A stretch of 64,000 bases of DNA. Source: DATMXT01 sp963662765 (GTDB taxonomy: Bacteria; Bacillota; Clostridia; Oscillospirales; Feifaniaceae). Below are positions 34,248-43,949 of this stretch, one piece after another. The stretch lies in NCBI GenBank assembly GCA_963662765.2, contig CAXXUP010000003.1:1-64000 (forward strand), given 5' to 3'. How positions within the stretch are numbered: the stretch's first letter is position 1; the number at the start of each line of letters is the position of its first letter. A program made the translations under genes and the position numbers. A model generated the notes under the pieces. That model was not told the DNA's origin. It did no database searches and saw nothing but the letters and a program-made list of their open reading frames with translations.

Positions 34248-35669
34248 TCACTGCGGCAACACTGCGGTCAGCGTGAAGACAGGCAGGGGGGTGACCGTCA
34301 GCGAGCCGCCCGCCTGCAAAATCCGCTCCCGCATTCCCGTAATGCCGCCGCCATCTGTGATGGGGTAGGCGGGCGGGCGGCCATCATTTGTCACGGTCAT
34401 AATAAGGCTTGCCCCCGTGTGCGCAATGACGGCGGTGATTTTTGTCGCGCCGGCATGCCGAACGGCGTTGGTGGCGGCCTCTCGAAGAATTTTCAAGAGC
34501 AGCAGCGCCCGGCTGTCGTCCTCGGGCAGGGCACCGTCAAGGGTAAGCCCCACCCCCGCCAAATCAAAAGTGCGCTGCATGTGGCCAAGGACCTCACTCG
34601 GGCAGTCCGCTCTGCTCTCGCGGATGTCCCGCATCAGGTCGGACAGCAGCGGTGTGATGTCGGTTAGAATTTGTACGTCCGTAGGCGGCGACTGAAGCGC
34701 CCGGTTCAAAACGGATATGCGCTGACCCATCATGTCGTGAATGCGGCGCTTTAGCTCGACGGCTTCGCGCGCGCTTTTTATTTCCTCGTAATGGTCGAGC
34801 ACATACTGGAGCCTACCGGCCGTGCGCCCAAGCTCATCGGTGACGGTATTGAGCTCCCGGGTGATGCGGTCGGCCTCGGTGACGTCGACGGCGCAGATGA
34901 GAGAGTAGGTGCGGTAGCCTATGGCAATCGTCTCGCGGGAAAATTCGAAGGCCGTGTCCGGCAGGCGAATTAGGAGCTTAACGCCTAACTTCGCATCCGG
35001 CATGGCAAGCACCCCTTGATGGGTTTGCAGCATGCGCCACAGTTCGGTCGGGTTTGGAACGGGCATTCCGAAAATGCTCCGGACTAAAGCGAGCATGCCG
35101 CTGTTTTGCAAGACGACGCGCCCGCCGGCGGTTGAGAAGAGAATGCCGCCGTGTAAGGTGTCAACCGCCTCTTTGACGGAAAGGCGGGAGAGGTTGCCTT
35201 TGAGATGCCGGATGTTGTTTAATAAGCCGTCCGATGCACGTACGAGGAAAAACAGGACGCCGGCCATAAATATGAAAGCAAAGCCTCTGCCGAGCGGCCC
35301 GTCAAAGCAGGGGAGACTCAAGGCGACGAAAATGACGGTCAAAATATTCGAAAACCGCCGGTACGCAGGATTAAAGAACATTGCGATCCCAATAAAGGCG
35401 GTAAGGGCGCCGGCCCAGCGGATGGCGGCATGGGCTGTCAGCGCCGCACCGCCCTGCAGGGTCTGGTCCTGAAAGGAGACGAGCAAAAAAGCCGCTGTCG
35501 CCAGATACACCGAGAGCGTCAGCTCGTAGATCAGAGAAAAATATCGCCCCCGGCCGCCGCTGCGGGCAAGCAAAAAAAGACAGGACGTTGTCTGTACCAG
35601 ATAGGCCGCGAGTGCGAGGAGGGAAAAGGTAATGCGCAGGGAAGAGGGCACGGTGTAAAAGCTACCCAT
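34248..35669 (-). CDS. Membrane sensor histidine kinase, HisKA_3/NarX-like
   Basis: 473 residues. About five membrane segments fill residues 10-150, then a PAS-like segment (GGILFSTAGGRVVLQNSG), a helical linker, the dimer/phospho helix RRIHDMMGQRISVL (His 311) and an ATPase domain with N-box LREAATNAVRHAGA and G-box TDGGGITGMRERI. The H-D spacing fits the LuxR-partner kinases. The ATG at 35669 follows AAGGAGG at eight bases and overlaps the upstream gene's last codons. The partner is most likely the regulator at 33562. Confidence 0.87.
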   Translation of the reverse strand: MGSFYTVPSSLRITFSLLALAAYLVQTTSCLFLLARSGGRGRYFSLIYELTLSVYLATAAFLLVSFQDQTLQGGAALTAHAAIRWAGALTAFIGIAMFFNPAYRRFSNILTVIFVALSLPCFDGPLGRGFAFIFMAGVLFFLVRASDGLLNNIRHLKGNLSRLSVKEAVDTLHGGILFSTAGGRVVLQNSGMLALVRSIFGMPVPNPTELWRMLQTHQGVLAMPDAKLGVKLLIRLPDTAFEFSRETIAIGYRTYSLICAVDVTEADRITRELNTVTDELGRTAGRLQYVLDHYEEIKSAREAVELKRRIHDMMGQRISVLNRALQSPPTDVQILTDITPLLSDLMRDIRESRADCPSEVLGHMQRTFDLAGVGLTLDGALPEDDSRALLLLKILREAATNAVRHAGATKITAVIAHTGASLIMTVTNDGRPPAYPITDGGGITGMRERILQAGGSLTVTPLPVFTLTAVLPQ

Positions 35670-38103
35670 TAGTGCCGCCTCCTTTTGCAAGGGGGATGAG
35701 GACATTTGTCACAAGCGTCTCATCCTCGGCGGTGATTTGGATGACAGTGCCGGACCTGCCCGCAAGTTCGCCCACCGTGCCGTTTAGCGCAAAGTCGGAT
35801 TTCTGCGGACGCCGGTCGTCCGGGGTGGAGAGCAAAACCGTCAGCCGCAGGGCTGAGGCATCCGCCAAAAGCCGCACCGTCATGTCGCAGGGCGCAAAGC
35901 GTAGGGCACACTCGAGAAAGTGCTCGAAGATCTCATAGGCCAAAGTGCCAACTTCAAAGGGCAAGACGACATCGGACCCCATATGTACGGCGCAGTCGAC
36001 GCCGGCCGTTGCGGCGCTTTCGGCGCTGTTATGAATAAACTGCGCGAGGTCCGTCAGCTTCATGACGTCGAGCTCTTTTCCCGTAAGCAGCAGATTGCTG
36101 CGGCACTTCACATAACAGGCGATGACGGCGGCGCGCGCAAGCCGTGTGCGTGCGTCAGCGGCGTCGCCGCCTTGGGGGATTGTGGCGAGGATGTCCGCAA
36201 TCTGCCGAGTCTTTTCACGTACCGAACGCTCAACCTCGTCATAAAGTCGGTTTTGGATTTGCAGGGTCAATAGCTCGTCTTTGAGCTTTTGCTCGCGGCC
36301 CAGCACTTCGCTGCGCTTTGTGAGCTCCTGCCGTTTTTCCTCAAGGGATGTCTGCAGTGCATGCTGGGCACTTAGGTCAGCCCGCAGCACCGCCTCGCCG
36401 CCGCGGACCCTTCGGCAAAACTGCGCGTACGGCTGCGGGGTGCGCCGATTTGTCTTTGCGAACACCGACCCGTCGTCTGTGAGTAGCTCCATGTCAACAG
36501 GCAGTGCGGCAAAAAGCGCGCCGTACCGGCTGTTCGATGGAATGAAGCCGGTGCGAAGCGCCGTCTCGAAAAAGAGCAGCAAGAGGACAGCCGACACAAA
36601 GGGCGTCTGCATCTGCGCGATCACGGGGACTTTGGCATAGTCGGCCGCCATGAAAGCCCCGCCCAGCAGTACAATTAAAAAGAGCGGCAAAAGTCCCGCG
36701 GCGCCCGCCCGTCCGGCTTTGCGGGCGAGCAGGATAACGCTTGACAGTGAGCATATGGCAAAAAACAGCAAAAACAGATGGTATCCGGGGCCGAAACCGT
36801 AATCCCGCATCCAGTTTGCAAAGCCGTCGTTAAAGGTGAAGACAAGTTGATGCAGATCATTTGTCAGGGTCAGTATTATGATGGCGCCGGCCCCGCCAAG
36901 GACACACCACCACCAGGGCGGCAGATGGGTCTCATCCTCCGGCCGATCGAGTACGAAGGCCAGCCGCAGGCAAAAAACCGGAAGCAGCAGTAAAGGGATA
37001 TAGTAGCAGTACCAGATGAGACGGGAGGCGATAATCACTTCGCCGAACAGCGTTTTGGCATACCGCAGCGCGACGCGCAAGACCAGCAGCGCGATGATGG
37101 CAAGCATGGTGCGGCGAACGCCCTTGTGCGGCGTACGCATGTAGACGGCGCCGCCCCAGAGGATGACGATGAAAAAGAAGGCGAGAAATGAGATGGCATG
37201 TTCGTCCCCGTCGGCCGTGGTCCACCGGAAAGTGCCCCAGCCCTCGCGCCGCAGCCTGGACGGCACGTCCATGCAGGCCAGATTAAAGCGCTCGAAGTCG
37301 CGGACTTTGTGTGCGGCGGCGTAGTCGGCGAGGTAGATTGTGTCGTCACAGGCCCCGTCCGGCAGACGAAAGCCTGCGGCAAGGAGTGCTTGCGGCAGGG
37401 CGGTATTTTCGGCAAAGGGCGCATCACAGAGCAGGCCGCCGGCAAAAGAGAGTGTCCCTTCATGCGGGATGACGATCTCGATGTTGCTGCCGGCCTTGAT
37501 GAGGGCGGCAGCCTCGTAATCAAACAAGATGGCGACGGGCGCCACCCCAAGGCCGGCCGTTGGGTCACGGCCTGCGGTGTCGGGCGCTGTGACAATCCGG
37601 CTCTCAATATTTAGCTCGCTGACAAGCTTTAGGGCGTTTGTCATGTCGTATGTACCGCCGTCAAGCCCTGTCGACATGGCAAGAACGGCATACCGGCCGT
37701 ACAGGTGCGGGGGGAGCGAGACGAGGTACTCCCCATTTAACAAATCGTTCCACCCGACAATCCGGTCAAACACGCGGTCGCGGTCGACGGCGATGACGAC
37801 GGTCGCCAGATAGTGCGGATAAAATGCCTCGGCGGCGCCGCTATTAAGATACCCGTTTGCCTGAAAGTCAAAGGCCTCGACGGCGACGGCCGTAGTTTCG
37901 ATGGCGGCCGGAAGGTCCCCTGCCGCACCCATTGCCACAGAGCAGTCCGGCATCATGGAGGCGACCACCCCGCCGTAGGCCGACAGCCCATCGGAGATGA
38001 CGAGAATGTCAGCGTCATAGGAGGTGAAGATGCCGGGGCCAAAAGAAAGGAGGGCGGCGCAGATCGGCAAAATGAGAATCGCGAGATACCGGTACTTTTT
38101 CAC
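35662..38103 (-). CDS. Binding-protein-like/seven-TM/degenerate histidine-kinase-like sensor
   Basis: 813 residues. An N-terminal span (9-28) is followed by an extracellular domain to about 305 that resembles solute-binding proteins (ISDGLSAYGGVVASMM, WNDLLNGEYLVSLP, PVAILFDYEAAALIKAG). Seven membrane spans lie between about 308 and 525, then a PAS-like piece, a coiled coil (about 595-665) and a last domain recalling a HATPase fold without recognisable N or G boxes. No phospho-histidine stands out. It probably senses a ligand and acts on the true kinase encoded 3 bases or fewer downstream with overlapping frames. GTG start behind AAAGGAGG. Confidence 0.7.
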   Translation of the reverse strand: MKKYRYLAILILPICAALLSFGPGIFTSYDADILVISDGLSAYGGVVASMMPDCSVAMGAAGDLPAAIETTAVAVEAFDFQANGYLNSGAAEAFYPHYLATVVIAVDRDRVFDRIVGWNDLLNGEYLVSLPPHLYGRYAVLAMSTGLDGGTYDMTNALKLVSELNIESRIVTAPDTAGRDPTAGLGVAPVAILFDYEAAALIKAGSNIEIVIPHEGTLSFAGGLLCDAPFAENTALPQALLAAGFRLPDGACDDTIYLADYAAAHKVRDFERFNLACMDVPSRLRREGWGTFRWTTADGDEHAISFLAFFFIVILWGGAVYMRTPHKGVRRTMLAIIALLVLRVALRYAKTLFGEVIIASRLIWYCYYIPLLLLPVFCLRLAFVLDRPEDETHLPPWWWCVLGGAGAIIILTLTNDLHQLVFTFNDGFANWMRDYGFGPGYHLFLLFFAICSLSSVILLARKAGRAGAAGLLPLFLIVLLGGAFMAADYAKVPVIAQMQTPFVSAVLLLLFFETALRTGFIPSNSRYGALFAALPVDMELLTDDGSVFAKTNRRTPQPYAQFCRRVRGGEAVLRADLSAQHALQTSLEEKRQELTKRSEVLGREQKLKDELLTLQIQNRLYDEVERSVREKTRQIADILATIPQGGDAADARTRLARAAVIACYVKCRSNLLLTGKELDVMKLTDLAQFIHNSAESAATAGVDCAVHMGSDVVLPFEVGTLAYEIFEHFLECALRFAPCDMTVRLLADASALRLTVLLSTPDDRRPQKSDFALNGTVGELAGRSGTVIQITAEDETLVTNVLIPLAKGGGTNG

Positions 38104-38169
38104 TGCGGTGCCTCCTTTCGGGGGGTTATGATATTCAAATTATATAGAAAGGACACACACAATACAAGA

Positions 38170-38200
38170 AAAGCCCGCTCTTTATGTAAGAGCGGGCTTT
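38170..38200. terminator. Terminator between transketolase and sensor genes
   Basis: A perfect 13-bp stem (arm AAAGCCCGCTCTT) with 5-base loop. Confidence 0.8.
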
Positions 38201-38232
38201 GTGGCTGAGGTTGACCGTGTGCGCTGCGGCCT

Positions 38233-39180
38233 TTACAGCAGGGCTTTCATATTCTCGTAAAGACCGTCGGCGTCGTAGCCGTTTTGTTTGTAGAGGAACG
38301 GGGTGGTTGCGAGCGGGACGTATGTGTCGGGGGCTCCAAGAATTTTGAATTTACAGGAGACGCCCGCCTGCGCGATTGTGTTTGCGACAGCCCACCCAAG
38401 TCCGCCGATTTTCGTGTGATCTTGTGCGGCGATGACGGTACCGGTCTTGGCGGCTGCCAAAACTGCTTTTTCGTCAAGCGGCTTGATGGTGTGCATGTCG
38501 ACGACGCGCACATGGACGCCGAGTTCTTCCTTTAGCCGCTTTGCAGCTTCTACGGCAAAGGAGACTATGGCGCCCGAAACGATGAAGGCCGCATCGTCGC
38601 CCTCTACAGGGATTTGCGCTTTGCCGATCTCGTAAGTAAATTCTTCTGTGTAGACGGCGGGGGTGGCAAAGCTTGTGATGCGGATGTAGACGGGGCCCTT
38701 TACGGCGTAACTTGCCTCGACAGCCATTGCCGCCTCATAGGCGTCGCAGGGCTCAAGGATCGTCATATTGCCCATGGCGCCGATGATGGCGCAGTCCTCC
38801 AGTCCGCAGTGGGTGGCCCCCGAAATACCGCCCGAATAGCCGGAGTTATTTCCAAAAAAGCGTACGGGCAGGCTGCAGTAGCACACGTCGGAGCGGACCT
38901 GCTCGCATGCGCGCATGGAGATAAAGGGCGACATGGTCAAAAGATAGGGCTTGAAGCCCTCATAGGTGAGGCCTGCCGCGAAGCTCACCATGTTCTGCTC
39001 CGCAATGCCCATGTTGTAATAGCGGTCGGGGTAGGCTGCCGCAAACGAGGCTGCACCTGCATTGCCGGTCAGGTCGGCGCTCAGCACCATGACGTCGGGG
39101 TATTTTTTTCCGAGTTCCGACAGATACTTGCCGGCGGCGGCGCGGATGTCAAGTTTCATGCCGGGATAAAAATCCGTCAT
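38233..39180 (-). CDS. Transketolase, C-terminal subunit
   Basis: 315 residues: pyrimidine-binding TPP domain with NMGIAEQNMVSFAAGL (catalytic Glu) and the transketolase C-terminal domain from about 190 (VRVVDMHTIKPLDEKAV, AAQDHTKIGGLG). With the N-terminal subunit encoded just upstream it makes a split transketolase of the non-oxidative pentose phosphate pathway. ATG at 39180, one base after the stop of the partner, with AGGGG eight bases before it. Confidence 0.93.
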   Translation of the reverse strand: MTDFYPGMKLDIRAAAGKYLSELGKKYPDVMVLSADLTGNAGAASFAAAYPDRYYNMGIAEQNMVSFAAGLTYEGFKPYLLTMSPFISMRACEQVRSDVCYCSLPVRFFGNNSGYSGGISGATHCGLEDCAIIGAMGNMTILEPCDAYEAAMAVEASYAVKGPVYIRITSFATPAVYTEEFTYEIGKAQIPVEGDDAAFIVSGAIVSFAVEAAKRLKEELGVHVRVVDMHTIKPLDEKAVLAAAKTGTVIAAQDHTKIGGLGWAVANTIAQAGVSCKFKILGAPDTYVPLATTPFLYKQNGYDADGLYENMKALL

Positions 39181-39181
39181 C

Positions 39182-40036
39182 TTACGCACCCCTGCTTTCC
39201 TGATAGGCCGCCTCAACCGAAGCGACGGCCAAGGCATACTGCTCATCATTCATTTTTCCGATGTGCCACGGGGTTGCATTCTCCATGAAGTCGACGTTTT
39301 TGCCTTTGGTCGTTTTGCAGACGACAAGGGTGGGGACGTCCGAGTTAGGTGCTGGGAGATTGTCAAATGTGTCGACGAGGGCTGAAATGTCGTTGCCGTC
39401 TACTTCGATCACATTCCACCCGAAGGCGCGCCACTTGTCAGCTAGTGGCTCTAGCGGCACGATGTCCTCCGTTTTGCCTTCGAGCTGAAGAAAATTCCGG
39501 TCGATGAAAGCGACCAGATTGCCGAGCTTGCGGCCTGCCGCAAACATCGCGGCCTCCCAGATGGAGCCTTCGTTTAGCTCGCCGTCGCCCATGACGACAT
39601 ATACGCGGCTTGTTTGGTTGCCGCTTTTGCGAAGCCCTTCCGCAATGCCGACCGAGACCGGCATGCCGTGGCCGAGGGAGCCGGTGGAGACTTCAACCTG
39701 CGGGTTGAGCAGGTTGCAGGAATGCATGCCAAACCGGCCGAAGTCGGTGGCGTATTCGGCAAAGATCTCTTCGGTTTTGTAGCACCCGCGCAGCGCCTGG
39801 TTAAAGGAGGTCACGGCGGCGGCATGTCCCTTGCTCAGGACAAAGCGGTCGCGCCCCGGCCATTTGGGGTTTGCGGGATCATACGAAATCGCGTATTGCC
39901 AGAGCACCGTCATCAAATCGCATACCGAAAGGTCGCCGCCGATATGGATCCTTGTCTGGTGGCAGAGCTTAAGCAGGTTTTTTCTCGTCGTAAGAGAAAG
40001 GTCTTCCAGCCGTCTTACAGTTTCAACGTCAGCCAA
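39182..40036 (-). CDS. Transketolase, N-terminal subunit
   Basis: 284 residues: TPP-binding domain with RDRFVLSKGHAAAV, GSLGHGMPVSVGIA and the diphosphate motif GDGELNEGSIWEA. TTG start at 40036 with GAGGTG seven to eight bases upstream; an ATG nearby is in another frame. It has its own promoter, whose -35 box lies in a terminator loop. Confidence 0.93.
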   Translation of the reverse strand: MADVETVRRLEDLSLTTRKNLLKLCHQTRIHIGGDLSVCDLMTVLWQYAISYDPANPKWPGRDRFVLSKGHAAAVTSFNQALRGCYKTEEIFAEYATDFGRFGMHSCNLLNPQVEVSTGSLGHGMPVSVGIAEGLRKSGNQTSRVYVVMGDGELNEGSIWEAAMFAAGRKLGNLVAFIDRNFLQLEGKTEDIVPLEPLADKWRAFGWNVIEVDGNDISALVDTFDNLPAPNSDVPTLVVCKTTKGKNVDFMENATPWHIGKMNDEQYALAVASVEAAYQESRGA

Positions 40037-40101
40037 ACCATCGCACCTCTTTTTTAAATCGCAGCTTCCCGTGAGGAAGCGGCGTCAATACCCATGTCTA
40101 A

Positions 40102-40134
40102 ATTATACACGAAAAAAAACGGCGTTCAAGCCGT
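40102..40134 (-). promoter_or_regulatory. Overlapping terminator and transketolase promoter
   Basis: Reading the minus strand: ACGGC (40134-40130), TTGAAC (40129-40124), GCCGT (40123-40119), then eight Ts (40118-40111), and TATAAT at 40107-40102. The five-pair hairpin plus T-run is an intrinsic terminator for the molybdenum hydroxylase operon. TTGAAC, its loop, is at the same time the -35 box, with a 16-base spacer to TATAAT. Confidence 0.7.
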
Positions 40135-40174
40135 ATGAACAATAAAGGCGCAAAGGTTTGGAAAATCACGTGCG

Positions 40175-40648
40175 CTAAGGAGCTTCGTACATTTTCTTAA
40201 CCGCCTCGCGAATTTCCACGTAACTCGTGCAGCGGCAGATGTTGGACTGCAGCCACTCCTCGACCACCGCTTCCTCCGGCAGGGCCTTGTACTGGTTTTT
40301 AAGCGTATAGCAGACCATTAAAAATCCGGGCGTGCAGTAGCCGCACTGAAAGGCGTCCGCTTCCACAAAGGCTTTTTGGACAAGCGAGGTCCCGGAGAGG
40401 CCCTCGACCGTTACGATCTCATGCCCAACGGCTTCGACTGCAAGCATCAGGCAGGACTTGGCGGGCCAGCCGTTGACAGCCACCGTGCAGGCCCCGCAGT
40501 CGCCGTTTTTGCACCCGGGCTTTGCGCCGGTAAGACCTAGCTGTTCCCGTAGCACGTCGAGCAGCAGATCGGCCGGGCGAACTGCCACCTCATGCTTTTC
40601 ACCGTTGACCTGCAGTGTTATGACTGTTTTTCCTTCATATCGCACCAT
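40175..40648 (-). CDS. Xanthine dehydrogenase-type [2Fe-2S] subunit
   Basis: 157 residues. First cluster ligands C46, C51, C54 and C66 (CKNGDCGACTV); second cluster CGYCTPGF and NICRCTSY. It passes electrons between the molybdenum and FAD subunits of a cytoplasmic hydroxylase. ATG at 40648, with GGAGGGG in the last codons of the FAD subunit gene, which it nearly touches. It is the last gene of the three-gene operon. Confidence 0.94.
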   Translation of the reverse strand: MVRYEGKTVITLQVNGEKHEVAVRPADLLLDVLREQLGLTGAKPGCKNGDCGACTVAVNGWPAKSCLMLAVEAVGHEIVTVEGLSGTSLVQKAFVEADAFQCGYCTPGFLMVCYTLKNQYKALPEEAVVEEWLQSNICRCTSYVEIREAVKKMYEAP

Positions 40649-40649
40649 A

Positions 40650-41474
40650 TTAAAACCCCTCCAGCAGTTCACGAATCGTGTTTTGAAATACAAAAAGCCG
40701 GTATTTCTCCGAGGCTTCGGCATCGTTCACGGGCGGCGCAGGAAGAAGGGCGGCCGCTCTTTCGGCGCGGGCGGCGGGGGAGAGGGTATTGTCATTTAAC
40801 ACCGACTCAATGGCCTCGCAGCGAAAGGGGTGGGAGCAAATTCCGGAAAAAGCCGCGCGCAAGACGCCGTCCTTTCGCAGGGCGGCGATGCTCACAAGCG
40901 GGTAATCGATTTTTTCATTTGCAGCTTTTTTAATGTGCGCGTAAGGCGCTGTGAGCGCCCAGGCGGGGATGTGGACGCCTGTCAACAGTTCACCCGGGAG
41001 TAGCTTCATTTTCTCCCCAAAAATACTTTGAAGAGGCCGAATCCGCTCTTTGTCGGGGGTAGACAGTGTCACTGATGCGTCGCAAAGAAGCAGCGGAAGA
41101 CTGGTCTCTCTGTAAATGATGGTTCCACAGAGGTTGCCGCCGAGCGTAATGCGACACTGGTTTGTGTGGTCGGCAATTCTGCCGCAGGCAAGCCCGAGCA
41201 ACTTATAGAAGTTTGACTCCTTGATCTGATTTAGGGTGCAGCAGGCCCCGATGTGCAAAAACGCATCGTCCCGGCTTATTTTTGTCAGCTCCGGGATGCA
41301 TTTCACGTCGATGACGGCGTCCGGCCGGATGGCGCCTACCCTGCATAGCGTGATGATCTCGCTGCCGCCTGCGTAATAGAGGGCGTTTTTTCGCTCTGCC
41401 TGCAGCATTCGCCATGCATCCGCGGCCTCCTGCAGGGTCTGCGGCCTGCAGTAAATAAAGTCAAATGGGATCAT
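40650..41474 (-). CDS. Xanthine dehydrogenase-type FAD-binding subunit
   Basis: 274 residues. FAD-binding motifs YYAGGSEIITL and TLGGNLCGTI, then a CO-dehydrogenase-type C-terminal domain (about 170-270). ATG at 41474 behind AAAGGAGG; overlaps the end of the molybdenum subunit gene by 4 bases. Confidence 0.93.
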   Translation of the reverse strand: MIPFDFIYCRPQTLQEAADAWRMLQAERKNALYYAGGSEIITLCRVGAIRPDAVIDVKCIPELTKISRDDAFLHIGACCTLNQIKESNFYKLLGLACGRIADHTNQCRITLGGNLCGTIIYRETSLPLLLCDASVTLSTPDKERIRPLQSIFGEKMKLLPGELLTGVHIPAWALTAPYAHIKKAANEKIDYPLVSIAALRKDGVLRAAFSGICSHPFRCEAIESVLNDNTLSPAARAERAAALLPAPPVNDAEASEKYRLFVFQNTIRELLEGF

Positions 41475-43801
41475 ATCTTGTCCTCCTTTGACATGCGCCA
41501 CAAATATTCCGGCGTGAGCGGCAGGGAGGAGTATTCCCGGCCGAAGGCGGCAGAGAGCGCGTTTTGGAGTGCTGCCGGAATTCCGATGATGCCGTGTTCG
41601 GAGTAGGGGCGTACTCCGTAGGGAGAATCGTTCTGCGGGGTCTCGACAAAGCCGACCCGGTATTCCGGCTCCTGCCCGATGTGCAGCAGCTTGTAGGTGC
41701 GCAGGTTCGGCGTCTGGAGGATCCCGTCCTTGTCGTAGAAATATGCCTCTCTGCTTGCCATGCTGACCCCCATTGCCATGCCGCCCGCAACCGAGGCGCG
41801 CATGCCCTCGGGGTTGATGACACGCCCGACGTCGATGATGGTTGTGGCTGTGATGAGCCGGTAGGTGAAGGCCGTCAGATCAGCCTCTACCTCCACGACC
41901 TGCGCGCCGACCGTCCATGCGGGGCCGGTCTTGCCGGAGCCTGTCGCAGGGTCGAGAAGGCTTAGCCCCTTGAGCATGAACCCGCCCCGACCGAGGGCCG
42001 GCTCGCCGATGGAGCGCCCATCCTTGGTGAGGTATCCCTCGACGATGTCTTTGAACAAAATGAACCGCTCGGGATTCTTTTTGGAAAACACACGGCCTGC
42101 CGTAATTTTTATTTCTTCCGGCGGACAGCCAAGTGCTGATGCGCCGTTTTCCCGCAGCTGGGCCATCGCGTCGTCGGCGGCCCGGATAACGGCGAGGCCC
42201 GCCATGTATTCGGTCAGGCTTGCCACGGTCTTCCAGTGGGCGGGGGCGGTTTTGGTGTCGGTCTCATGGACGACATGCACCTGGCCTGCTCCGATTCCAA
42301 GCCGCTCGGCCAGTATCTGGGCGAGATGGGTCTGGCTTGCGGAGCCCATTTCAACAACCCCGGTGTTTAGGTTAACGCTTCCGTCCGGGTTGAAGGTGAT
42401 GACAGCGCCCGAAATCGCGTCGATGGGCGGATTTTCAGTCTTCCAAAAGCAGGATACCCCTTGGGCACGCACCGTATTTGGTTTGACGGGGACGGCTTTG
42501 CCGCCCTCCCAATGCGAGAGCGCTTTCACCTGTTCAAGACATTCCGCAAGGTCTCCCGTGTTGCTTAGGGTGGAGGAAGCCCCTGTGGGGGTCGTATTTC
42601 CCGGTCTGATTGCGTTTATGATGCGAAACTCCAGTGGGTCTATGCAGCACTGCCGTGCCAGCGTGTCCATTGCGCACTCAATGCAAAAAGCGGAAGATTC
42701 GTGGGTGAAGCTGCGGTAGGATGTGGCGTAGGTGTGGTTGGTGTAGACGCAGCAGGAGTCGCAGAAGACGTTCGGGGTGCGGTAGGGACCGGTGCAGTCG
42801 ACCGCAATGGCCTTGGCAAGATAGGGGGCGATGTCGGCATAGGCGCCGCAGTCAAGTCGGTAGGTCATGACGGCCGCCTGCAAAACACCGTCCCTATTTG
42901 CACCAAGGGCAATTTCGGCTTCGAGCCCCTGCCGGCAGGGGGCACTTGCCATGTCCTGTTCGCGCGGGATCGTGAGCCGCACCGGTTTGCCGCCGACGGC
43001 GCGGGAGGCCATAAGGGCCAACATTTCGAGAAAAGCCGGGGCCTTGCCCCCGAAGCCGCCGCCCACAAAGGAAACCTTGATCTGAATGTTCCCAGCCGGG
43101 ATTAAAAACACTTCGGACAGAAGCTTGCGAACGGCGAAAGGGGCCTGGGAAGACGTTAAGATGGTCACCATACCATCGGGCGAGACCTCGGCCCTCGCCG
43201 TATGCACCTCGATGGCGAGGTGGCCGGACGGCGGCAGTGAAAACCGGCGCTTTGCGACATGGGCGCAGGAGGCAAGGACGGCCTTGGCGTCCCCTTTACG
43301 GATTTGGTAGCGGCTGGCGATGTTGGTGCCGGCCACGGGATAGATATCCGGCAGAACCTTTTTATACCCGTCCGTCTTCTCGTGAATTAAAACTGCGTCC
43401 GTCTCAAGCGACTGGGTCGGCGTCAGGAGCACCGGATACGGCTCATATTCCACAACGATAAGCCGTACAGCGGCCTCGGCAGTTGCCTCGTCCACCGCAA
43501 CGGCAAGCGCAACCGGTTCGCCCGCGTAGCGCACGACTCCATGGGCCAATGCCGGGCGGTCGAGCACCAAAGGCCCGAACAGCTCCGTGAAGTCGTCCCC
43601 GGTCAAAACCATCTTGACGCCCGAAAGGGTTAAGGCTTTGGTCGTATCGATGTGCCGGATGCGCCCGTGCGCGCAGGTGCTGGTCAAAAGCCTTGCGCAC
43701 AAAACCCCGACAGCAGGCAAATCGTCCGCGTACAGGGCTTTTCCCGTCACTTTATCCCATGCGTCCTTGCGCTGCACGCTTTTCCCGATGGCTGTGCTCA
43801 T
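41471..43801 (-). CDS. Xanthine dehydrogenase-type molybdenum-binding subunit
   Basis: 776 residues, normal length. N-terminal hammerhead domain (DKVTGKALYADDLP), VGGGFGGKAPAFLEML, then the Mo-binding part with RSFTHESSAFCIECAMD and GVVEMGSASQTHLAQI. Enzymes of this class hydroxylate purines, nicotinate, aldehydes or CO; the residues visible do not decide which, and the AYRSFR form of CO dehydrogenase is absent. I chose ATG 43801 because conserved sequence starts there; GGGGG lies about 12 bases upstream. First gene of the operon. Confidence 0.92.
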   Translation of the reverse strand: MSTAIGKSVQRKDAWDKVTGKALYADDLPAVGVLCARLLTSTCAHGRIRHIDTTKALTLSGVKMVLTGDDFTELFGPLVLDRPALAHGVVRYAGEPVALAVAVDEATAEAAVRLIVVEYEPYPVLLTPTQSLETDAVLIHEKTDGYKKVLPDIYPVAGTNIASRYQIRKGDAKAVLASCAHVAKRRFSLPPSGHLAIEVHTARAEVSPDGMVTILTSSQAPFAVRKLLSEVFLIPAGNIQIKVSFVGGGFGGKAPAFLEMLALMASRAVGGKPVRLTIPREQDMASAPCRQGLEAEIALGANRDGVLQAAVMTYRLDCGAYADIAPYLAKAIAVDCTGPYRTPNVFCDSCCVYTNHTYATSYRSFTHESSAFCIECAMDTLARQCCIDPLEFRIINAIRPGNTTPTGASSTLSNTGDLAECLEQVKALSHWEGGKAVPVKPNTVRAQGVSCFWKTENPPIDAISGAVITFNPDGSVNLNTGVVEMGSASQTHLAQILAERLGIGAGQVHVVHETDTKTAPAHWKTVASLTEYMAGLAVIRAADDAMAQLRENGASALGCPPEEIKITAGRVFSKKNPERFILFKDIVEGYLTKDGRSIGEPALGRGGFMLKGLSLLDPATGSGKTGPAWTVGAQVVEVEADLTAFTYRLITATTIIDVGRVINPEGMRASVAGGMAMGVSMASREAYFYDKDGILQTPNLRTYKLLHIGQEPEYRVGFVETPQNDSPYGVRPYSEHGIIGIPAALQNALSAAFGREYSSLPLTPEYLWRMSKEDKI

Positions 43802-43949
43802 GAATATTCGCCGCCCCCTTTTCACCATCATTGTTCGCCGGCCGGCGCAAAATATTACTGGATTTTTCCAAAGAAGCACAAAGCCGAAAGGTCGGCCGAA
43901 TAGTTGTTGCGGCCAAGCGGATACTAAAAAAAATTGAAAGGAGTAAAAT

